From: Anodontia alba
Taxonomy: Eukaryota; Mollusca; Bivalvia; Lucinida; Lucinidae
Length of the DNA: 64,000 bases
Direction of reading: 5' to 3'
Assembly (NCBI GenBank): GCA_964016985.1
Contig: OZ024828.1
Coordinates: 4,303,701-4,367,700 of the forward strand
Shown: positions 34,280 to 46,017 of the stretch, piece after piece
How the letters are laid out: each line of letters starts with the position of its first letter
Position numbering within the stretch: the first letter of the stretch is position 1
Made by a program: the position numbers and the translations under genes
The notes under the pieces: generated by a model
Databases searched by the model: none
Told to the model about the DNA's origin: nothing
What the model saw: the letters and a program-made list of their open reading frames with translations, nothing else

Positions 34280-34524
34280 TTTTTTTTTTTGGGGGGGGGG
34301 GGGGATTTGGGTTTTACGGCCCTTTCAAGAATATTTCACTTATATCGAGCCGATCGTTCATCGAAGGTGGGCGAAAACCGGAGAACCCGGAGAAAAACCA
34401 CCTGACCATCCGTAAGCAGAACTTGGCTTTCCCACATATGACCGGAGCTTGGCTCGAACCACAGCGGTGAGAAACCTAATGGATTAAGAGTCAACTCTCT
34501 TATCCGCTAGGCTACGGGGGCCCG
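34280..34524 (-). mobile_element. tRNA-derived SINE (second type)
   Basis: On the minus strand a tRNA-like head starts GGGCCCCCGTAGCCTAGCGG with a GTGGTTCGAGCC B-box. A CTCCGGGTTCTCCGGTTTTC segment and a body ending in GTAAAACCC before a C/A-rich tail follow. This is a SINE architecture, not a functional tRNA. Its head and body differ from the SINE at 47518. Confidence 0.75.
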
Positions 34525-34966
34525 TAAATTTTTTATATGTGCCAGTTTCGTATACGTTTCTAACGAGAAAAGGCTCTATGAAATGTTTATTTTTCTCTCA
34601 AAGAAGTTTCCCGTCACGATTTCACATGACATACCGCTAAGAGTACATGGTTTCTTAATGCGGGGAAAGGGAAATGTTGCTTTGTGACTGTTCATTTTCT
34701 AGGTATTTTAATAGTTATAATATTCTCAATATATACATGTACATAATGCAAAAGAATAATAGTATCTATATTTATTTATACCCTGGTAAATGCCGAGTAA
34801 GGTCCTCACGCTTTAGGTGTTTACTATTTAAAGGGAGCTAATTGGATATGCCTTGATGAATATTACGAGTCGGACCCAGCATTCTTTTATTAATCAGGGG
34901 CGGTTGCAGGATGGTTTCTGAAGGGATTCGATTTGATTGCATTTCCGTACTTACTCTACGTATTCG

Positions 34967-35311
34967 GACAGACAGGCCTGAGCAAACAGTGTAGACCCAG
35001 ATCAGATGCTGCAGAACGCATGTAAAACCTTCACTGAAACGGTGATGTATTTAACAACGATTCGTAATCTCTCCATGGAGTTTACATGCCTGTTTGTTAC
35101 CACAAACGGCAAAATCTGACTGCCCTTGCATCAGAAGATGATCTGAGTCTTCACTGGTCGCATGTCTTATTGTCCTAAAAGTGTGTTCCATGTTCCCTGT
35201 GTGTTCCATGTTCCCTGTTTCCCTTAACTAGTTTCATTCCCTTTCACTCTGCGGTGTCTGATCTGAGTCTACAGTTTGCATAGGCCTGTCTCAATACTTA
35301 GGTTCTATTTT
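34967..35311. mobile_element. MITE with long GACAGGCCT inverted ends
   Basis: The left end GACAGGCCTGAGCAAACAGT with GTAGACCCAGATCAGA is matched by an inverted right end (CTGATCTGAGTCTACAG then TTTGCATAGGCCTGTC), about 45 bp with a few mismatches. No coding sequence. The GTAGACCCAGATCAG motif forms part of the inverted end. Confidence 0.75.
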
Positions 35312-36040
35312 TAATACCTGTCAGTTTCAAATGCATTTCTGACGAAAAAAAGCTCTATCATTTAATGAACATAAGTGTGTGTTTTCCCTCTTAGGGGTTT
35401 CCGCTATGATTTCTTGTGACGTTACCGCTACCAGCATGCGGTTTCTTCATGCGGGGCAAGGGAAAGTGACTGTTGCATTTTTCTGTATTTTCACATATAT
35501 TTTTGTAATCTATACTGGAACTGAGACTGTCCTAGAATTGCGTGTCGTCGCCCGGTGGCGTATCTGAGCAGACCCATGAAAATCTACGTAGGTATAGCAA
35601 TAAGACATACGAAGTAGTGGTGATATACACAAACAAACAGCAAATAGTCAGTTCGTACAGCGCGGATCCATAGATTTATCCTGGCCTTCGTTTTTCAACC
35701 GGAATATTTATCATGTCTGCCACAAGGTAACAACAGTTCTAGATCGCCCGTGCATAATCTAACCCTTATCATGCGGACATCCACATGACTGTCGCGTGGA
35801 AATGGTTAACACTGTGATGGAAGTCTCTCTTTTTTTTTTTCTTGGGAATTTTCAGTCAGTATCTCCTGGGTCTGTATAAAATTAAAATACGGTTTCCCTG
35901 CCATTTATGTACATAAAATTCGTTATGACACTGCCGTGTGCATTTACGTTTTGCAGTGGCTTTCAACACTACTACTTTAGTTTACGGTTCCTTAACGGGA
36001 AAAAAAAAAAATGTTACCGAAATTAGAATGTGCTGATAAA
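35312..36040. other. Gene-free stretch
   Basis: No splice-bounded exon was recognised. It contains a TAACCCTTATC ... GGTTAAC remnant at about 35760-35810 and poly-T and poly-A runs near 35830 and 36000. A short plus-strand frame at 35379-35567 has no domain and unremarkable composition. Confidence 0.5.
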
Positions 36041-36054
36041 AAAATTACTTGAAG

Positions 36055-36255
36055 AAAGCTGTGTTCGAAATTTTAGAAACCCCTTTTTGCAAACTGCTAC
36101 TGTTCGAGATTTTAGGATATTTCAAGAAATTATTTTGGGCAAAAATATTAGGTGTTCGAAATTTTAAGATGCCATGCCCACTTCTAATTTTCAGCCAATC
36201 AGATTACTTGATCTAGATTGTTCAAGTAAATTGAAATTTTAGGACATTTACCGTA
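36055..36255. repeat. TTCGAAATTTTAGGAC repeat with inserted MITE fragment
   Basis: Several TGTTCGARATTTTAG copies and a right end TTTTAGGACATTTACCGTAA, which inverts the left end of 32515-32640. A fragment of the CCCTTGTC MITE (GATGCCATGCCCACTTCTAA) sits at 36166-36230. Confidence 0.6.
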
Positions 36256-37303
36256 ACTGAAATTTTACAGCTTTATTCATAAAGCTCTGAAATTTCTCAA
36301 TTTTGGAGAATCAATAAGAAGGTGGGTTGAAGTTTTCTACTCTGACATAACATCATCAGTCATACAAAATGGTCATTTGTCATCTTTTTTCCAAATAGGT
36401 CGAGGCTGTCGCCAGGGTGATCCTCTTTCTCCATACATTTTCATAATATGAGCTGAATTTTTAGCTAATAAAATAAGACTCAATAAAGCTATTAAAAGAA
36501 TCAAGATTGGAAATTCAGAACATAGGATTTCGCAATATGCAGATGACACATCCATATTTCTTGATGGCTCAGCTAATTCACTGAATGAACTTTTGAAAGA
36601 ATTAGACTTCTTTGCAGCTATATCAGGCCTTATGGTTAATTTTGACAAGACACAACTAGTATGGATTGGCGCTAAAAAATTTGACACTAGCTCTATCAAA
36701 ACAAAATGGAAACTATTATGGGGTAAACAAACTTTTAAACTTTTGGGCATTAATTTCAATACAGACCTTACAAAAATGACTAAAGAAAACTATATGCCAA
36801 AAATTCAAACCTTAGAAAAGCAAATAAAGCAATGGGAAAAACGAAGATTAACTCCCTTAGGAAAAATAACAGCCATAAAAGTTTTAATGATACCTGCTTT
36901 CAATCATTTATTTATTACTCTACCAAATCCAGAACAAGGTATAATAGACAACATTAATGAGAAACTTTTTCGATTTTTGTGGAATAATAAAGTGAAATTA
37001 AAGAGAAATATAGTTATTAAGCAGTATCTGGAAGGAGGGCTAAAAATGGTCAATTTAAATGCATTCATTGATGCTTTGAAGTTAACATGGATAAGAAGAA
37101 TTTTCAATACAGACAGCAAATGGCAGGACTTTATTAAATTACATATCAAATGTCAAAAATTAATAGGTTGTAGTGCATAGTACATTAAGAAAAGGATAGA
37201 CAATATCAAAAATGCATTCTGGGTTGATGTTTTAAACAGCTTCTTGAAATTCAATGATAAGTTGAAAATAACAGATGAAGAATCTGTCATAAAAAGCCCA
37301 AAA
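36256..37303 (+). pseudogene. Non-LTR retrotransposon reverse transcriptase fragment (L1/Tx1-like)
   Basis: One frame carries RT blocks in order: GRGCRQGDPLSPYIF (about 36400-36445), QYADDTSIFLDG with the YADD catalytic box (about 36532-36567), then FDKTQLVWIG, LLGINF and the C-terminal TPLGKITAIKVLMIPAF and EGGLKMVNL blocks, which suit the L1/Tx1 branch. A TGA at about 36450 and a TAG at 37178-37180 break the frame, and the endonuclease and the 5' end are missing. The right end is cut by a foldback-MITE fragment at about 37307. It is a dead, truncated copy. Confidence 0.9.
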
Positions 37304-37306
37304 TTA

Positions 37307-37345
37307 TCATCACGAAAACATGCCTATACAATTTTGACCCCCTTA
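37307..37345 (+). mobile_element. Fragment of ACGAAAACATGCCTAT foldback MITE
   Basis: CATCACGAAAACATGCCTAT then TTTTGACCCCCTTAAA match the left end of 41701-41982; the rest is absent. It marks the right edge of the RT fragment. Confidence 0.7.
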
Positions 37346-37632
37346 AATGATCTCCGATGGTCCGGATCACGCACTCGATCCCTACAGATTGTAGCAATTT
37401 ATCATGAAGCATATGTATTTGCTACGGTCATTCGCTCCTTCCTTAATTTTAAATCCTTAACACAACTTAGGCCCAGTCTGTAAAGGAGAAAATCCTCAGG
37501 CTCCACTCCCCTATGCCTGAGTAGATATAAGGTGCGTGTTTACACATGAATTGATATCCAAACAAAATTAACTGCTTAAATAATACACTTATATGATGGA
37601 AATTTCTGAGGAATTATGAAAATATATATATA

Positions 37633-39049
37633 CAGTCGACTCTCGTTATCTCGAATTTCACGGGACCTGATAAAAATGTTCGAGTTATCAGCAGTTCGAG
37701 ACAACCAAATTGTGACGTCATAGGTATGACGACTGTTCGCCAAAACGTGCATGGAAGGCACATGTATATGGCAATTTAAATAATTTACGCGTACTTCAGT
37801 TTGCATTGTTACTGTTTGTTTTAGGAAATGCAATGGTTTTCTTGGAATAATATTATCAATAAATGTTAATAATAATAAATTTCAAACGTCTCTTGTTGTC
37901 TTTTAATACTCCTGCAAATTTGGATTTCCATATGAGCTATAATTAACTTACAAATTACTGGTTTCCAGGTCGTGTTAGTTATACGTTATGAACTGGTTTG
38001 GATTAGCTCCCTTCGCATAGACGACTCGATAAAGAGTTGACTGGTTTCCGCTTTGCATAAAACGCTTACAATGTCAAGCGGCAGCTGTAAGCTAGTTTGG
38101 ATCATCTCCCCTGGCATAAACGAACCATCTCAGCACGGCAAACTGCAGATCCTGCAGAGACAGCTCGTTATGAACTGTCTCATCTAGACCTACACTATTT
38201 GTGCGGGTATCTGTACCAGTCTACAGGGTCGGAAGGGTTAACATCGGTACCCACGTGTGATTCGTCTATTTGAGGCCGTGCACGACAACTCCTATTAGAA
38301 GACTGTGCGACAGTCCAAGACTGGGATCAGCCTGCACGCCCACGAATTTTCCATTATATGCATAAGCCCTATCTGGGCTTACCAAAGAGCACCGCCTGAC
38401 CAAAGAGTAACAAGCGAAGATTCAGACTTAGCTAGCCTGATCAATACAGGCTGATCTGAGTCGGAACCTCTCGCGCACTGACTTTTCTTGAAGACGCTAT
38501 AGCATTCAGACGGACAGTACTCAATAGTGAAGAGCATATCTAAACAATAAATTAAAGAAACTTCGTTGATTAATCTTCCATAACACTATTCTGGGCCGCT
38601 TTTTATCTTACAAATCAATGACACGAGACGGTGTTGAGCGCCGCGTGTCAAAACCGACTCGACACGCACGTGATTTCATAATTACGGATTTTAGACATTG
38701 TTTGTGTTGTTTGTAATTACCTGGACAAAGGGGAAAATTGAAATATTGATTTATTTATCAATGGCCTATTATGATTTTCATTAACTGAGAGACCGGCGGC
38801 GCCGCATCTTACACTTTTTTCCTTCGTCATGGTCAGAGTTCGAGATACGCGGTAGTAAAAACTGTGAAAAATATATTTAGGGACTGAAAATGATGGACGA
38901 GATAGCCGAAGTGTCGACATAAAAGAAGTTCGACATACGCGAAGCTGAAATACAATAAATACATAGGGAAAATAATCGGGACTTAGAAATCAGTTCGACA
39001 TAAGTGATAGGATCGAGATAAGAGGGGTCGAGATAACGAGAGTCAACTG
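37633..39049. mobile_element. Pogo/Tigger-like non-autonomous element, 1.4 kb
   Basis: Inverted ends CAGTCGACTCTCGTTATCTC and, reversed, CAGTTGACTCTCGTTATCTC are flanked by TA at 37631-37632 and 39050-39051. Near both ends there are further TTCGAG / CTCGAA and GTTCGACATA-type repeats. The end motif and TA target fit the pogo branch of Tc1/mariner. No transposase can be read, so it is non-autonomous or decayed. Internal GTCTACACT-like motifs near 38190 suggest other insertions inside. Confidence 0.85.
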
Positions 39050-39279
39050 TATATATATTTTCAATGTAATAAGAAAGTAAATGTATTGTTATGTTGTGAA
39101 CTTATTTTATGCTATACTCTATTTATGTCTTCTTCGTCAACAATGGACATGCACAATTCTGCAAGTGGAAGGGAAAGCAGCCCAGACATGCCAACGTATG
39201 TCTCAGAGTTCTTTTACAGAGGTCTATCAAAGTCAAACAATATTTTAGTTATAATCTACATGAGCTGAAAATATAAGCA

Positions 39280-39802
39280 TAAAATAACTCTAATATGGGA
39301 GATAATTCAGATAAGAAAAAAAACTACTGGTCACCTATTTTTTCATGGGGAATCCATATATGAAATTTCTAAACATTAGCATACATGGTTCTTAACTTAT
39401 TCTATGCACATGAAAGCAACAAATGGCCAAAAATTGCAAAGGGGCATAACTCCCAACAAAATTTCATTAAATTGGTTGAAAAATTAATCAGGTGATCTCC
39501 TCTTCAGTCCCAATCAGTACATCAAATATCAAGACTCTAGCTCAAATCCTTTTTCAGATATCTTGCTAACAAGATTTCAATGTTATTTTATTTAAAGGGC
39601 AGTAACTCTAAAAGGGAGATAATTTGGATAAGGAAAAATACTGGTCACCTATTTTTTCATGAGGAATCCATACATGAAATTTCAAAATATTAGCTTACAT
39701 GGTTCTAGTTATGCTATGCACCAGAAAGCGTGACGAATGAACAAACGAACAGACAAGCCAGAAGCAATATGCCCTACAACTTTTTTCAAAGTTGGGGCAT
39801 AA
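39280..39802 (+). repeat. End of an ACTAGAGCTGG-type element
   Basis: It contains TGGCCAAAAATTGCAAAGGG, CTAATATGGGAGATAATTC and an end CCAGAAGCAATATGCCC ... AAAGTTGGGGCATAAT like that at 3960-4002. It joins directly to the LINE fragment at 39803. Confidence 0.65.
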
Positions 39803-40684
39803 TGAAGTTATCAAATTAAAGTTCTCCTGTACTGATCTAGCATCCGAGTGACAGCTGAAGTACTTCTCATTTGCAAATCTTAACGCATCTTTTCTCATAA
39901 TTTCAAAGTCACCTTTCTGATATGAATACACCTTCCTCAGAAGTTTCTTTGTATGCGGAATGAAGATTCTTAAAAATGCTGAAACAATGTCGTGATCACT
40001 AAGTTTGTCTGGAGAGTGAATAACCTGAAATTGGCCTGGTATTGAGGTAGGAATCAAGTCCAAGGTGTTTTTATAATCACAAGCAGGAAAGGGTACCATT
40101 TGTTCCAAGCCATGATAATCCATAATGTCAAGTAACATTTGTCCTTCGGACTGACTTAGCATGCTACCAGATTTGCTAAGCCCATGAACTGATGGAAGTT
40201 TTTTACCTTTATGCTGAGACTAAATATGATCAAGCTGATCTCAAAACAACTGGAAGTCTTCGACAGTCCCATTTGGCTGTTGATACCACCTTCTACATAG
40301 TGAGAAGATTTATTTACAAATACTTTTACCCAAACTGATTCAATTTTCCAATTCCATGTTTGGAATATGAAAGATGACTCTATGAATGAGTAGCATCACC
40401 TATTTCTGTCTTTTCTGTACACACTGTACTGTGTACATACAATTTTCTGGGAACAGTTCAGAAGTTGTAATTGAGCTGTCAATCTTTGTATCTAGACTAG
40501 CCACATGTGGTTGGTGAGCATCTAGAAAAGCCAGAAGTTCCAGGATTTCGCCTCTGATACTGTTGATGTTTAAACTGCAAAATTTCAATCCTTCAACAAA
40601 ACAGGGCTTAGTTGTGTCAGGGGTTGGGGTCCTATCTATTTCTTCCCTTGACAAAGATTCAAATGTTTTGACTTTCCTGTTCAA
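39803..40684 (-). pseudogene. Non-LTR retrotransposon apurinic-type endonuclease fragment (CR1/Jockey-like)
   Basis: Minus-strand pieces in three frames give the N-terminal endonuclease block LKFCSLNINSIRGEILELLA followed by DTKIDSS (about 40684-40440), a decayed middle (VKVFVNKSSHYV, 40162-40400) and the C-terminal blocks KNTLDLI and SDHDIVS (about 40085-39990), then YQKGDFEIMRKDALRFA. Asn, Asp and His of the EN fold are visible, but the frame is broken and the RT is gone. It is 5'-derived and truncated at both sides. Confidence 0.87.
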
Positions 40685-40796
40685 TGAGTTCCCTGAAAAA
40701 AAAAAAATAGTCAGAAAAGTTCAAAACCTCACATTTTGGGCATATCCTTGAGCAGTTGGTTTATGAAAGTTCCATATTCAGCCTCCGAAATAAAGT

Positions 40797-41140
40797 AAAC
40801 TAAGGAGGAAAAAGTGTGCCCGATGCAGGACTCGAATCCACAACCCCCTGCTTGCAAGAGGTGCTCTACGAACTGAGCTAACGGGGCCGACAGTCCCACC
40901 AATCACCACACTCCTTCCCCTTTTTAACTTTTTTAGTGCAAGGCATCAACTGAACATACTATCAGTTTCTAGCCTTTGCCCGCACTCACCAGTTTACCTC
41001 GTCGCCATAGGTAAACTAAGGAGAAAGTGTGCCCAATGCAGGACTCGAACCCGCGACCCCCTGCTTGGAAGTCAGGTTCTCTACCAACTGAGCTTACCGG
41101 ACCGACACTGGCCCGACAGTCCCGCCAATCACCACAGAAA
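40797..41140 (-). mobile_element. Two tandem tRNA-headed repeat units
   Basis: Heads on the minus strand are at about 40815-40890 (AGCTCAGTTCGTAGAGCACC, GTGGATTCGAGTCC) and 41022-41104 (AGCTCAGTTGGTAGAGAACC, GCGGGTTCGAGTCC), about 220 bp apart, each within GTGATTGGYGGGACTGTCGG ... GTGCCC and CTCCTTAGTTTACC. A and B boxes are recognisable but acceptor pairing is poor, so I call them SINE heads and not tRNA genes. Confidence 0.7.
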
Positions 41141-41700
41141 TGAAGGACCATTCAGTGTTCCATGATGCTGATCAGGTACTTTACCTACTGAGCGTACCAG
41201 TTCGACACTTCACATTTTTTTTCTTTTTTTCCCAAATTTACCGTTATATTTAAAGTTACCATAAAAATAAATTTTATGCGCAAATACGCTGGCAGTATGC
41301 ATATATGCCTGTCACTACCTCGCGGTGGGCTTGCTCCTTTACTCAGAACAGGTGTGGCCGACAATATAGTGCAAGATCATTCGTGTGATTATAAAAGCCG
41401 GAAGTAAAGGTCGAGAGTCGGGACCAAAAGCCGGGAGTAAATTTGGACAATCAAATAATAACACTAAACTTGCACCTATCGGGATGAAATTTGGAACATA
41501 TGTAGAATATATACACTTCTTTAAAATGCATATAAGATTTTATATTAGTATCAAATATTTTTCACGTTATAGTATAAAATATACGACTACGTCGCTCGTT
41601 TTGGGGTCGGGTCCACCTTTTGCTGTATTGACGATGTCAAGCATTTTGCAAATTATAGTCAGTCGGGGGATTCCACACGAATTATTTTATACATTATTAA

Positions 41701-41982
41701 CATCACGAAAACATGCCTATATAATGTTGACCTCCTTAAACCCCACTTTTATATAGTAAAACTGGGGTTTACAGGGGTAAACATTATTTTTCTTATTTCT
41801 GCTTAAAACATAGATTGTGCTGGGTACTCGTTAGAACCGCCTCGCCGAGGCGGTTCTAACGAGTACCCACAATCTATGTTTTGAGCAGAAATATGAAAAA
41901 ATAAGAGAATTTTTACCAGAAAGTTTTCATTATTTTGGTGGTAAAATTTTCAATATATTTGAATAGGCGTGTTTTCGTAATG
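41701..41982 (+). mobile_element. Foldback MITE (ACGAAAACATGCCTAT ends), copy B
   Basis: Outer ends CATCACGAAAACATGCCTAT and ATAGGCGTGTTTTCGTAATG are inverted. The centre is a long hairpin, GGGTACTCGTTAGAACCGCC with its complement around CTCGCCGAG. A GTAAAACTGGGGTTTACAGG segment is also part of every copy. Copies: 29586-29857 (reverse), 58384-58657, 59692-59970; fragments at 37307 and 45361. Confidence 0.88.
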
Positions 41983-42045
41983 TAAAAAAAAAACATGTTA
42001 CAAATCATAAAAAATGTAAAAAATAAAGTTGTTTCATCGCACCGT

Positions 42046-42343
42046 AATTAACTGACCCGGGAGTAGGTCGGGACTAAATTTCGGCTTTGCGGTATTGAGT
42101 ATGTCAAGCATTTTGCAAATTATGGTCAGCTGCGGGTTGCCACGAGAATTAATTTGTGCAATTTCATTTTAAAACATGTCACAAATCAGAAAATATAAAA
42201 AATAAAGTTATTTCATTGCACCGTGTAGTAAATAATTGACCCGGAAAATACAATGTATGTTACATTAGCAAGAAGGCAAAACCTGAGTCGATTACAAGCA
42301 GTAATTTAGTCCCGACCTACTCCCGGGCCAATTATTTACTACA
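42046..42343. mobile_element. Inverted-repeat element (CCCGGGAGTAGGTCGGGACT)
   Basis: Inverted arms of about 32 bp lie at 42046-42087 and 42302-42343. The interior shares GATGTCAAGCATTTTGCAAA with 41588-41700, a diverged second copy of part of the element. No coding region. Confidence 0.65.
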
Positions 42344-42357
42344 CCTACCCTATATAC

Positions 42358-42360
<3 letters not shown>

Positions 42361-42388
<28 letters not shown>
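42361..42388 (+). repeat. Poly-T tract
   Basis: A run of about 28 T. It could be the reversed tail of a retroposed sequence to its right, where ACCGTACCCTTAACCCGCA is read on the minus strand. Confidence 0.85.
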
Positions 42389-43044
42389 CCGGTTAGTGAA
42401 TGCGGGTTAAGGGTACGGTCTCCAAACCGACGATGGACGCGATTCCTCTCATATTTAATCCCGGACACGTTTCCCACTCTTTAAACAACTTTAGACGCGA
42501 TTTCTTAAGTGATAACCCTGGATGTGTTTATTCTTAGTCTAATTCATCATTAATAACCATCAGATACAGCTAACCTAACGGCGAGATGGGATTCGGTTCC
42601 TGTTCAGTGTTTATGATAATACGCTAACAGGCTAACTGCCAATGCGGTAGAGCTAGAGGCGGAGCTTAGTATTCATGAGCAGCATTATTGAAATATGCAC
42701 ACATATGATTATTAGATAAGAGGAGCGCTAGATATATAGGACGTAATAAAGTAGTTAAAACAAACCCAGAGTCTTTTCATTTAACCCTTAAAATAAGAAC
42801 ATTACAGTTCCCGAGGCGATGCTGGATGTGGATTTTGATACATGAGATGACATTCATTGAGATGATGTATATATGCACAACTATGTATTATTAAGCATAG
42901 TAATGTGATAATAGCCTGTAATAATAGCACAGATGTTAGAATATGCCCTGCCCTCATTTGTATATCTACACCAATGGCGGTGACCCATTACTGGGTGGAT
43001 CTCCTACACAAGTAACAAGTAATACGTTTCTACCCATGTCAATT

Positions 43045-43545
43045 CTTACCCTAGTCGTACCCTATTCATGGACGTATCTTACCCTGTATAAGAGGTTCAT
43101 ACCAAGATCTGGACATACCCAGGTCCATATTCGATTTAGCCAATATCTTGAATTTAACCAATTAAGGCCTCATCAGAAATAAGCCTCAGGGCTTTCATAG
43201 GTTTTTCAACATACATACACGCACATACGTTTTTCTCTCTTTTTTTTAACGTACATACACGTTTTTTGTTTGTTTGTTTTTTCATATAATAATTTTGTCT
43301 CGTTTACCCTTGTTAACTTCAGGAATTATTACCCTGGTCGTACCATATTCATGGACGTATCTTACCCTGTACAGGAGGGCTCATACCAAGGTCTGGACAT
43401 ACCCAGGTCCTTATCCGATTTAGCCAATATCCTGAATTTAACCAATTAGGGCCCCATCGGAAATAAGCCTCAGGGCTTTCATAGGTTTTTCAACATACAT
43501 ACACGCACATACGTTTTTCTCATATAATAATTTTGTCTGGTTTAC
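43045..43545 (+). repeat. Direct repeat, ~281-bp period
   Basis: A segment with GACGTATCTTACCCTGTA, GTCTGGACATACCCAGGTCC-like sequence, CGATTTAGCCAATATC and CATACATACACGCACATACG occurs at about 43045-43240 and again at 43328-43520. The second copy is about 90 percent identical by eye. T-rich low-complexity sequence follows at 43640-43730. Confidence 0.75.
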
Positions 43546-43884
43546 CCTTGTTGACTTCAGAAATTAATTATTGAATCCAGAATCTCAATTACGGATTGAT
43601 ACTGTCACAAGGGTCATTAACGTTCACTTAAAACTTTTTTTATTTTATTATTATCATTATTTTTTTTTATTTATTTATTTTTATTTTTTTTTTTTTTTTA
43701 ATTTTATTTATTTATTTTTTTTTTTTTTCATCTCGCTCACCCTTGGTCCAAGGTCCAGGTGTGTGAGGTGTGAGTTCTAACCTATTTTTCCATCTAAACC
43801 AGTTTTAGTCTTGATTGGCTAAATCTATTTATATGTTTTCTAAATCTAGTCAATCTTAATATCGTCCTCAGAACAATTTCTGTG

Positions 43885-44150
43885 TTACTCTTTTTTCCTT
43901 TGTGGTTTATTCTACGAGGCGATATGTTATATGTCATTCCGTGTGTCATTTTGTTCTTGTGTTTTTCAGTCCTTTTAGTATTGCGATTACCTCGCTTGTG
44001 GAAGAGAGAGCTAATCTTAATGCTTTTCGTACGTTTGTTCGATTTGTGCTTGTTTGGATTTGATGGTTTCCTCTTCCTCTTGGGGTCTGGGAAGGGTTGC
44101 GGTTTGTGATTGTGGCACTCCCTGGACTTTTCTCTTACTTTTTTTTTCTC
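43885..44150 (+). repeat. Dispersed repeat, copy 1 (LINE-associated?)
   Basis: This is collinear with 48065-48330 over about 265 bp, including GTGGTTTATTCTACGAGGCG and CACTCCCTGGACTTTTCTC. In both copies one frame reads SPFSIAITSL followed by EERANL and ALPGLFSY, hinting at old coding sequence or a shared 5' region of a retroelement. No domain can be named. Confidence 0.65.
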
Positions 44151-44537
44151 AAAGAGAGCTGGGATAGCATTTCCAATTTGATAAATTTGTTTATTAATTT
44201 TTCATGTCTGTTTGTCTGAACATTCTGATTCGTCATTCGTTTATGGATTTATGAGTTTGGATTACGGCTTAGGTACCATGACCACAACTACTTTAATCAA
44301 ATTTAATTTTCTCAAGTCATAAACTGTTTATATCATATTTATTTTGTTTTCTCAAAATTTAATGCTGAATAATCTAATCTTAATTTTCCCTTTTTAAGTG
44401 TTAAATTTGTTATATAGTCAATTTCCCTTTTCTAGATGGCGATGTCCCCCGGCGTACCTATGGGGTATACATATCTCAACTTATTAGATTCGCCAGTGCT
44501 TCTTCAAATCTTAACGACTTTAGCTACCGTAATGGTC

Positions 44538-44611
44538 CCGGGTCGTTTCGCCCGTGAGTCGTTTCGCCCGTGGGTCGTTTCGCCCCTATTTGGTGGGTCG
44601 TTTCGCCCTTG
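44538..44611 (+). repeat. Short tandem GTCGTTTCGCCC array
   Basis: Four copies of GGGTCGTTTCGCCC with spacers. GC-rich compared with its surroundings. It falls within a plus-strand frame at 44436-44699 that is otherwise unremarkable and not called as a gene. Confidence 0.8.
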
Positions 44612-44802
44612 TTTTTTATTAAAGCACCAAGGCTTGAGCCAGGCCATGTTTAGAGATATTTACGGTGGCCTGGACTTTTCCACGATAATTTTTAGGTGAG
44701 TGCGGGTTGGGGGGTGGGGGGGGGGTCCTGATTCATACTGGAGAAAACCCCTTACTCATGAGGAACGTGCACCGTTTCATAGTCCAGCAACCAGAAGACA
44801 TA

Positions 44803-45051
44803 TGAGCCGTCACACGAGATAATGGAACTTTTCGTCTTCCGTAATGACATTCTTCAAATGCGCATGTAAAGCCACTTAGTGGTTCAAGATGACTGATTCT
44901 TGGTCTGAACCTTCGTCTAGTTCTATACTACATGTGTGCGAACAGCGAAGGCTCTGGCGTGACTTCGCGGATGCGGATGCGCAGTCGCGCCTGAGCCTTG
45001 GCTGTTCGCATATGCGATAAGTACCATAATCTCGTGTGCTGGCTCATATGT
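44803..45051 (+). mobile_element. TGAGCCGTCACACGAGATAA MITE, copy 1
   Basis: Inverted ends TGAGCCGTCACACGAGATAA and ATCTCGTGTGCTGGCTCA. The interior has a GCGAACAGCGAAGGCTC / GAGCCTTGGCTGTTCGC inverted pair around a GC-rich centre. Copies at 45715-45904 (reverse) and 46199-46411. Confidence 0.83.
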
Positions 45052-45311
45052 TGCTCCATACTAAATAGAAAAAGGGTGCATATATACCATGACCTCTTCA
45101 TAACACGGTTCGTTAAAACACTGCTTTAGACTAAACAACAGTGTTGTGAAAAGGTTACGGTATATATACACACCATCGCAACTACTATAGCCGATTCTTG
45201 GTTTGAATAGAAACACAACGTAATACATTGATTTATTTTATTTTTTCCCCATTAATTTATGCATAACAAAACAAATAGTATTACATAGATGTAATAGATA
45301 AAAATGAAAAC

Positions 45312-45343
<32 letters not shown>

Positions 45344-45360
45344 TACATATACTTTTCTTA

Positions 45361-45560
45361 CTTCTGCTCAAAACAGATTGTTAGCGTTCGTTAGAACCGC
45401 CTCGAAGTTAGAACCGCTTCATCGAGTACCCACAATCATTTAGACTACGTTTTAGAGCAGGAATAAGAAAAAATAATGTATAACCCTGAACACCCCAGCT
45501 TTTCTATATACAACTTGGGTTTGAGGGGGTTTAAATTACATAGGTATTTACATTGTAAAT
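45361..45560 (+). mobile_element. Degraded foldback MITE (ACGAAAACATGCC family)
   Basis: It retains TTCTGCTCAAAACA, GTTAGAACCGCCTCG, GAGTACCCACAATC and a GGGTTTGAGGGGGTTT segment, but the hairpin is broken and both termini are unclear. It follows a poly-A run at about 45320-45343. Confidence 0.6.
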
Positions 45561-45714
45561 GTTTTCGTCTATATAGAGCTACATATCATTGAATAGTGTT
45601 ATATCCAATACCATGTTATAACGAGTCATGTTATAAGAGATTAACCTGTTAGAAAACTATCTCATAATAGCACAAATTGAGCTAATTTTGAAGACTGTTG
45701 TTGTGTCAGATAAT

Positions 45715-45904
45715 TTGAGCCAGTCCATGTGATAAGGGTACTTATCGCATATGCGAACATCAAAGGCTCATGCGCGACTGCCAGAGCCTTCGTTGTTCGC
45801 AGACATGCGGTATAAAACTAGACGAAGCTTGCAGCTTGCCCAACTAGATTGCTGAGCATGCGCATTTGAAGAAAAAGTGCCATTATCTCGTGTGACGGCT
45901 CATT
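45715..45904 (-). mobile_element. TGAGCCGTCACACGAGATAA MITE, copy 2
   Basis: Reverse-orientation copy: ATTATCTCGTGTGACGGCTC at the right end, GAGCCAGTCCATGTGATAA at the left, with the GCATATGCGAACA segment and the inverted AGGCTC core. Confidence 0.8.
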
Positions 45905-46017
45905 TATTATCACTATATTACGTTACATCTCTATGAAACGTCTATGAACTGAATACTCTAGTGTTCACATTCCGTCGTCCTTATACAGATTGGTATTACA
46001 ATGGAAAAAAATCATAC

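Noticed and set aside
40815..41104. Functional tRNA genes
   Set aside because: A and B boxes are present, but arm pairing is poor, the units are embedded in a shared longer repeat, and they are tandem. SINE heads fit better.
44436..44699. 87-codon plus-strand frame
   Set aside because: It is largely the GTCGTTTCGCCC short tandem array; no splice sites or domain.
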